A DNA stretch of 22,316 bases from Porogramme epimiltina (Eukaryota; Basidiomycota; Agaricomycetes; Polyporales; Polyporaceae): contig FTLJ01000302.1 of NCBI GenBank assembly GCA_900155495.1, positions 249-22,564 of the forward strand. Reading direction: 5' to 3'. This document shows positions 19,044 to 22,316 of the stretch, one piece after another. The position numbers and the translations under genes are program-made. The notes under the pieces are model-generated. The model was not told where the DNA came from. It saw only the letters and a program-made list of their open reading frames with translations, and searched no databases. Positions within the stretch are counted from its first letter, which is position 1, and each line of letters starts with the position of its first letter.

Positions 19044-19631
19044 GGAGTCGTTTCGAAGGGTTGGAGGATATGAGTACGTGCTATCTCGCTGCTCCGGGTA
19101 CCCCGCTTCTTATATCCACCTCATCCACATGTATCGCTTCTGCTTCTCACCTGCTATCCATAGACCCAGGCATTCTATGGCTGTCGTTTCCCACTCGACT
19201 CTCGAGCTCAAGCTCAAGCTCGCACATCTTTGCGCAACGCTAACCCTGGACTCGGTCATCGGGTCATCCTAGTGAAGCTATCGTAATACCGTTCCTGGAC
19301 TGTTGAGCTCATTCAACCTTCCTCGCGACGTGCAGGCTGATAAGACAGAAACTACCGCAGCACTCCTCCGTCACCATTTTCCAGAGAGCCTTCGCCCCGT
19401 GTTCACGTGGTCCGTCACCCGGTGCTTCGTTGCATGCGCCATGCCGGTTTGCGTTCCAGCAATGTGAGCACTAGATGTAAGCGAAAGTCAGAGCTCCCTA
19501 TTTTGTGGGAACCTAAACCTCATTAGATTACACAGTACAGACGCCGTCTATATACTCAACGCCACAACGCGTTCCCTCTATCCGACTTCACCCAGAGTTA
19601 TACCAGCATACGCCCATCTGGCCTACCACCC
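19044..19631. other. Intergenic region
   Basis: No gene is supported in this 590 bp stretch. It should hold the promoter of the small mitochondrial-type gene (left part) and the 3' end of the SDR gene (right part). A short CTCAAG/CTCGAG-rich run lies at about 19200-19225. Confidence 0.5.
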
Positions 19632-20675
19632 CTATACATCTGACGTCAGTCCATCCGACCACGAGGCGTACTTGTCCACGTCCGTCGAAAGTGACGCAAT
19701 GTGCTCCCGCACCCATTGCACCCCGTCAGGGCCCAGGGGCAGCCGGAGAGGAGGACTATCGAGTAAGCTGAGCTCATAAAGCTTCTCGACGCCTTTGGCT
19801 GTGTCGGAATACGGGAACGCCGCTGCCTCCGAAGCGCTCTGTTCGAAGGCAGCGCGCACGAGGGATGTCATCATCGTGGGGTCGGTATATGCGGGGTGTC
19901 GAGGCGCTGTCTCCCGCTTTGCGCCCAGCTCGGTTGAGAATGCCCCTGGCTCGACCGCCGTGATCTTGTTCAGGCTGCAGGTGAGCCTTCTGTGTTATGG
20001 GTAAACTGAGATGATACTTACTTTGATGTTCCAGTCAGGATGCACCTCCTTCGCGAGCGTCTCCACGAAGCCCTCGAGTGCTGTCGACATACGCAAATCA
20101 GCTTCCTGTCATATCAGCACCACACAACCCTCCACTCACCATGCTTCGACGCGCAATACCACCCCAGCATCGGATATCCGATAATCCCCGCCCCTGCGCT
20201 GTTCACGATCAACCTCCCTCCCCTTGGCTGATTCTCCTCCCGGAACACGCGGACCGCCTCGACAGTCACGTCCGCCGCGCCCCAAAAGTTCACGTCGAAC
20301 ATCGCCCGCGCCCGCACCGCGGGCACCCCCTCGATCTCGCCCGCGACAACGGCCCCCGCGTTGTCGAACACGACGTCGACGCGCCCGAACGCTGCGAGCG
20401 CTGCGCGGAACGCATCGCGCACCTCTTCCGGGGACGTGACGTCGAGCTTGAGCACGAGCAGCTGCGCCGGGTGGTGCTGCGTCGCGAACGAGGAGAGGGT
20501 CTCGGGCGTGCGGAGCGTCGCGACGACCTTGTCGCCGCGTGCGAGCGCGCATCTGACCATCTCGAGGCCAAAGCCTGAAGACGCGCCGGTCACTGTGAAC
20601 TGCCGCTTTAGTAAGAAGGGCAACATTGGAGAGGCGGAGTGGCGTACCAAACCACACTCTAGGGGTTGAGGACAT
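19632..20675 (-). CDS. Classical short-chain dehydrogenase/reductase (SDR)
   Basis: Four exons (20675-20648, 20592-20140, 20080-20022 and 19964-19632) give 290 residues. The introns are 55, 59 and 57 nt, all GT-AG and phase-consistent. The start MSSTPRVWFVTGASSGFG forms only when the first intron is removed. The Rossmann nucleotide-binding motif TGASSGFG is at 11-18. After beta strand 2, ATLRTPE has Arg37, which fits NADP(H) preference. LDV is at 59-61, NAG at 87-89, Ser141 in VNSAG is the catalytic serine, and YCASK (Tyr155, Lys159) is the active site. EPGAFSTEL follows, as in many fungal SDRs. This is a soluble NAD(P)-dependent oxidoreductase. The substrate cannot be read from sequence, and the neighbouring genes give no pathway clue. 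Confidence 0.9.
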
Positions 20676-20810
20676 TTTCGGCGATGCAGGTCAGTTGAGG
20701 GACTCAATCTTTGTGTTTTGGTGATCGATGTACCTCAAGCATGTCTCTTTTATACAGCCCCTTATAATTTGTCGAGCCCGCAGGATTGCATATAGGCACC
20801 GTCGGTCGCC

Positions 20811-21149
20811 ATGGGCTTTCCGCCCGACGACAGCGCACCACGAACTGCGCCGACCGAAGCCGCCCTGCTCACAAGAACGCGGGCTTGCTCGATCAGGACG
20901 GATGTCGAGGCGAGCCCTTCCTCCGATTGTTCGCGGGCCGTCGTGTCTCTGTTACGAGAGGCGGAGTGCTACCAGATCATCTCCAGCTTCCCTTGGCCGC
21001 CCGATGTCGATGGCTATCGTATTCAAATCTCGCATTACCTATGCGCTTGCACTGGAATAGCCCGGACCTCGCCCCTCACGAGGTATGTCCTAACGATTGA
21101 AGGCGATATTCTCCCCTCTGACTGCTTCTCCTGCGACAGCAAGTGCTAA
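20811..21149 (+). CDS. Possible small hypothetical protein
   Basis: An open frame from ATG 20811 encodes 112 residues unspliced. If the 57 nt intron 21083-21139 (GTATGT...GCGACAG) is removed, it encodes 93. Because 57 is a multiple of three, both forms end at the same stop. The best protein-like part is VVSLLREAECYQIISSFPWP. No family is recognised. Two other frames are also open across much of this stretch, and one of them can use the same splice sites, so the choice of frame is weak. It may not be a gene. Confidence 0.25.
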   Translation: MGFPPDDSAPRTAPTEAALLTRTRACSIRTDVEASPSSDCSRAVVSLLREAECYQIISSFPWPPDVDGYRIQISHYLCACTGIARTSPLTRYVLTIEGDILPSDCFSCDSKC

Positions 21150-21736
21150 CCAAAAGTGGCTACGCACCGCATTCCAGCGGGAGCCATTCATCTTATTCCA
21201 TCCGCCGCCGGGGCGATCCCATTAGAGTGCGAAGTGCACGCTGATCAGATCTCGAGCGTCGGCATCGGGCGGTATCTTGGCCGCGCTCCTCACAAGCATC
21301 CGTCCCTGGGAGTCCACGCTGCTACCACGTTCCTATTCTCGTTGCCATAAAGTGGGAAGAGTGGGAAGCGGGCTTCTTCAGGCTATCAACATCGGTCGGG
21401 GTTCGGTATCTTACTTACATAATGGACGAGAGAAAGCCGCGCTGCTGTCCTTGAGTGATTCTGGGTGTGTGGCCGGTGACTAGCATCACGTTACTAACTC
21501 CTTGCCCCTTCCCGTTAATAATGCGCTCGCATGTCCCGATTCGACTCAGCACAAGACTTTGGTCCTCGCTTCCATCGAGCGAGCTTTGTATATTATTCGT
21601 CTGTATGCATTAATATAGTAATGTGATCGTTACTGAATAAGTTAGTTCAACCACCTCTGCAACCACGACGCGAACCCCCACCCCAACCCAAACCCCAGAG
21701 GAACACAGGCAGACAACAAACGGCCCCCAGCCGCTC
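21150..21736. other. Intergenic region
   Basis: No gene is supported. The segment 21590-21650 is AT-rich (for example TTAATATAGTAATG) and probably contains 3' flank of the gene at the right edge. Confidence 0.45.
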
Positions 21737-22316
21737 CTACACAGCCAACCCCACCGCCCCGTCCCCACTCCTGCGCTCCAAGCTCGCACGCACCGAGCCC
21801 CGACGGGCCCCCGACGCCGGGCGCACCTCCTGCGGGCCCCGCGGGCCGAGCGGGGGCGGCGGGGGCGGGGGCGGCAGCGGTGACGCCTGCGCACGCCGCG
21901 TCCGCTCGCGCGCCGCCTTCCGGTACTCCTGCACCTCCTGCAGCACCGCGTCCGCGTCCGCGGGCGCCTTCGGGGCGCGCGCAAGGAACGGCACTGTGCC
22001 CTCGCGCGCCCGCCCCGGCGCGTCCTCCGCCCCCGCCGCCCCAGTCGCGACGTCTCCCCCCACGCCTACGCCCACGCCCATCCCCGCGCGGCCGGCGGCC
22101 CCAGGAGAGAAGAGCCGCGCGTGCTCGTGCACGCTCGCGCCGAAGACGCCCGCGGTCGCGCACGTCGTCGAGGGCGGCCCGCGCGGGCTCGGGAGCGCCG
22201 AGAGCGACGCGCGCGCGCGCGAGGTAGGGCGCAGGCGCGGGCTCGCGCCCCCAGCCCCAGCCCCAGCCCCGCCCCCGCCCCCGCCCGTGAGCGCCGCCCA
22301 GTTCCACTTCTCGTCG
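21737..22316 (-). CDS. C-terminal part of a low-complexity protein, partial at right edge
   Basis: On the minus strand one frame is open from the window edge to the stop at 21737 (193 codons, GC above 75 per cent). It begins DEKWNWAALTGGGGGG, continues through Ala/Gly/Ser/Pro-rich sequence, then has a more ordered part (DADAVLQEVQEYRKAARERT) and a proline run followed by LGPRGP. Another minus-strand frame is also open over most of this stretch but is only Gly/Arg/Ala repeats. I prefer the first because it contains an amphipathic helix and a mixed amino-acid content. The family is unknown, and so is any splice site inside. Confidence 0.4.
   Translation of the reverse strand, partial: DEKWNWAALTGGGGGGAGAGAGGASPRLRPTSRARASLSALPSPRGPPSTTCATAGVFGASVHEHARLFSPGAAGRAGMGVGVGVGGDVATGAAGAEDAPGRAREGTVPFLARAPKAPADADAVLQEVQEYRKAARERTRRAQASPLPPPPPPPPLGPRGPQEVRPASGARRGSVRASLERRSGDGAVGLAV

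Noticed and set aside
21642..22307. Gly/Arg/Ala-rich minus-strand open frame at the right edge
   Set aside because: Its content is repetitive and has no ordered segment. The frame ending at 21737 over the same DNA contains a credible helix and was preferred.

Overview
This window looks like nuclear DNA of a basidiomycete fungus, probably an agaricomycete such as a polypore. That is inferred from GC-rich exons broken by many short introns (about 46-107 nt, GTRNGT...YAG), from HET proteins of the type that starts MWLL, and from basidiomycete-like versions of SUMO, ATG22, an SDR and a ricin-B-type lectin. All exon coordinates were worked out by hand from reading frame, splice consensus and remembered family patterns. 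There is no transcript evidence behind them.

The left half (1 to about 10.65 kb) is an accessory-type region. It starts with the remains of a bHLH-type regulator on the minus strand (1-611), which has a TAG where the family usually has Trp. An isolated coding-like fragment follows (918-1163). Next comes a tandem segmental duplication (about 1.56-5.3 kb and 5.99-9.6 kb). Each unit carries one HET-domain gene with two introns at identical positions (2249-4575 and 6681-8963). Both HET genes have a long hydrophilic, coiled-coil-like insertion inside the HET domain, and both have lost what looks like an ancestral C-terminal tail. The region ends with a broken UstYa/DUF3328-like gene (9949-10638).

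The right half (10.7-20.7 kb) is densely packed with intact, intron-rich genes. In order they are: a predicted Rieske [2Fe-2S] plus DUF455 ferritin-like fusion protein (10720-12530, minus); a ricin-B-type lectin with a long acidic N-terminal region (13213-14730, minus); SUMO (15420-16032, minus), with two consecutive GC-AG introns; ATG22, a vacuolar MFS-type effluxer (16321-18408, plus), divergent from SUMO across a 288 bp shared promoter; a small protein of unknown function with a mitochondrial-type N-terminus (18485-19043, minus); and a classical short-chain dehydrogenase (19632-20675, minus). A weak small gene candidate (20811-21149, plus) and a low-complexity partial gene running off the right edge (from 21737, minus) close the window.

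The genes do not form one pathway. SUMO and ATG22 are housekeeping functions. The HET pair probably belongs to the self/non-self recognition repertoire. The most unusual items are the Rieske/ferritin-like fusion, the coiled-coil insertion inside the duplicated HET domains, and the GC-AG introns in SUMO. I saw no convincing tRNA, rRNA, CRISPR array, transposase or reverse transcriptase.
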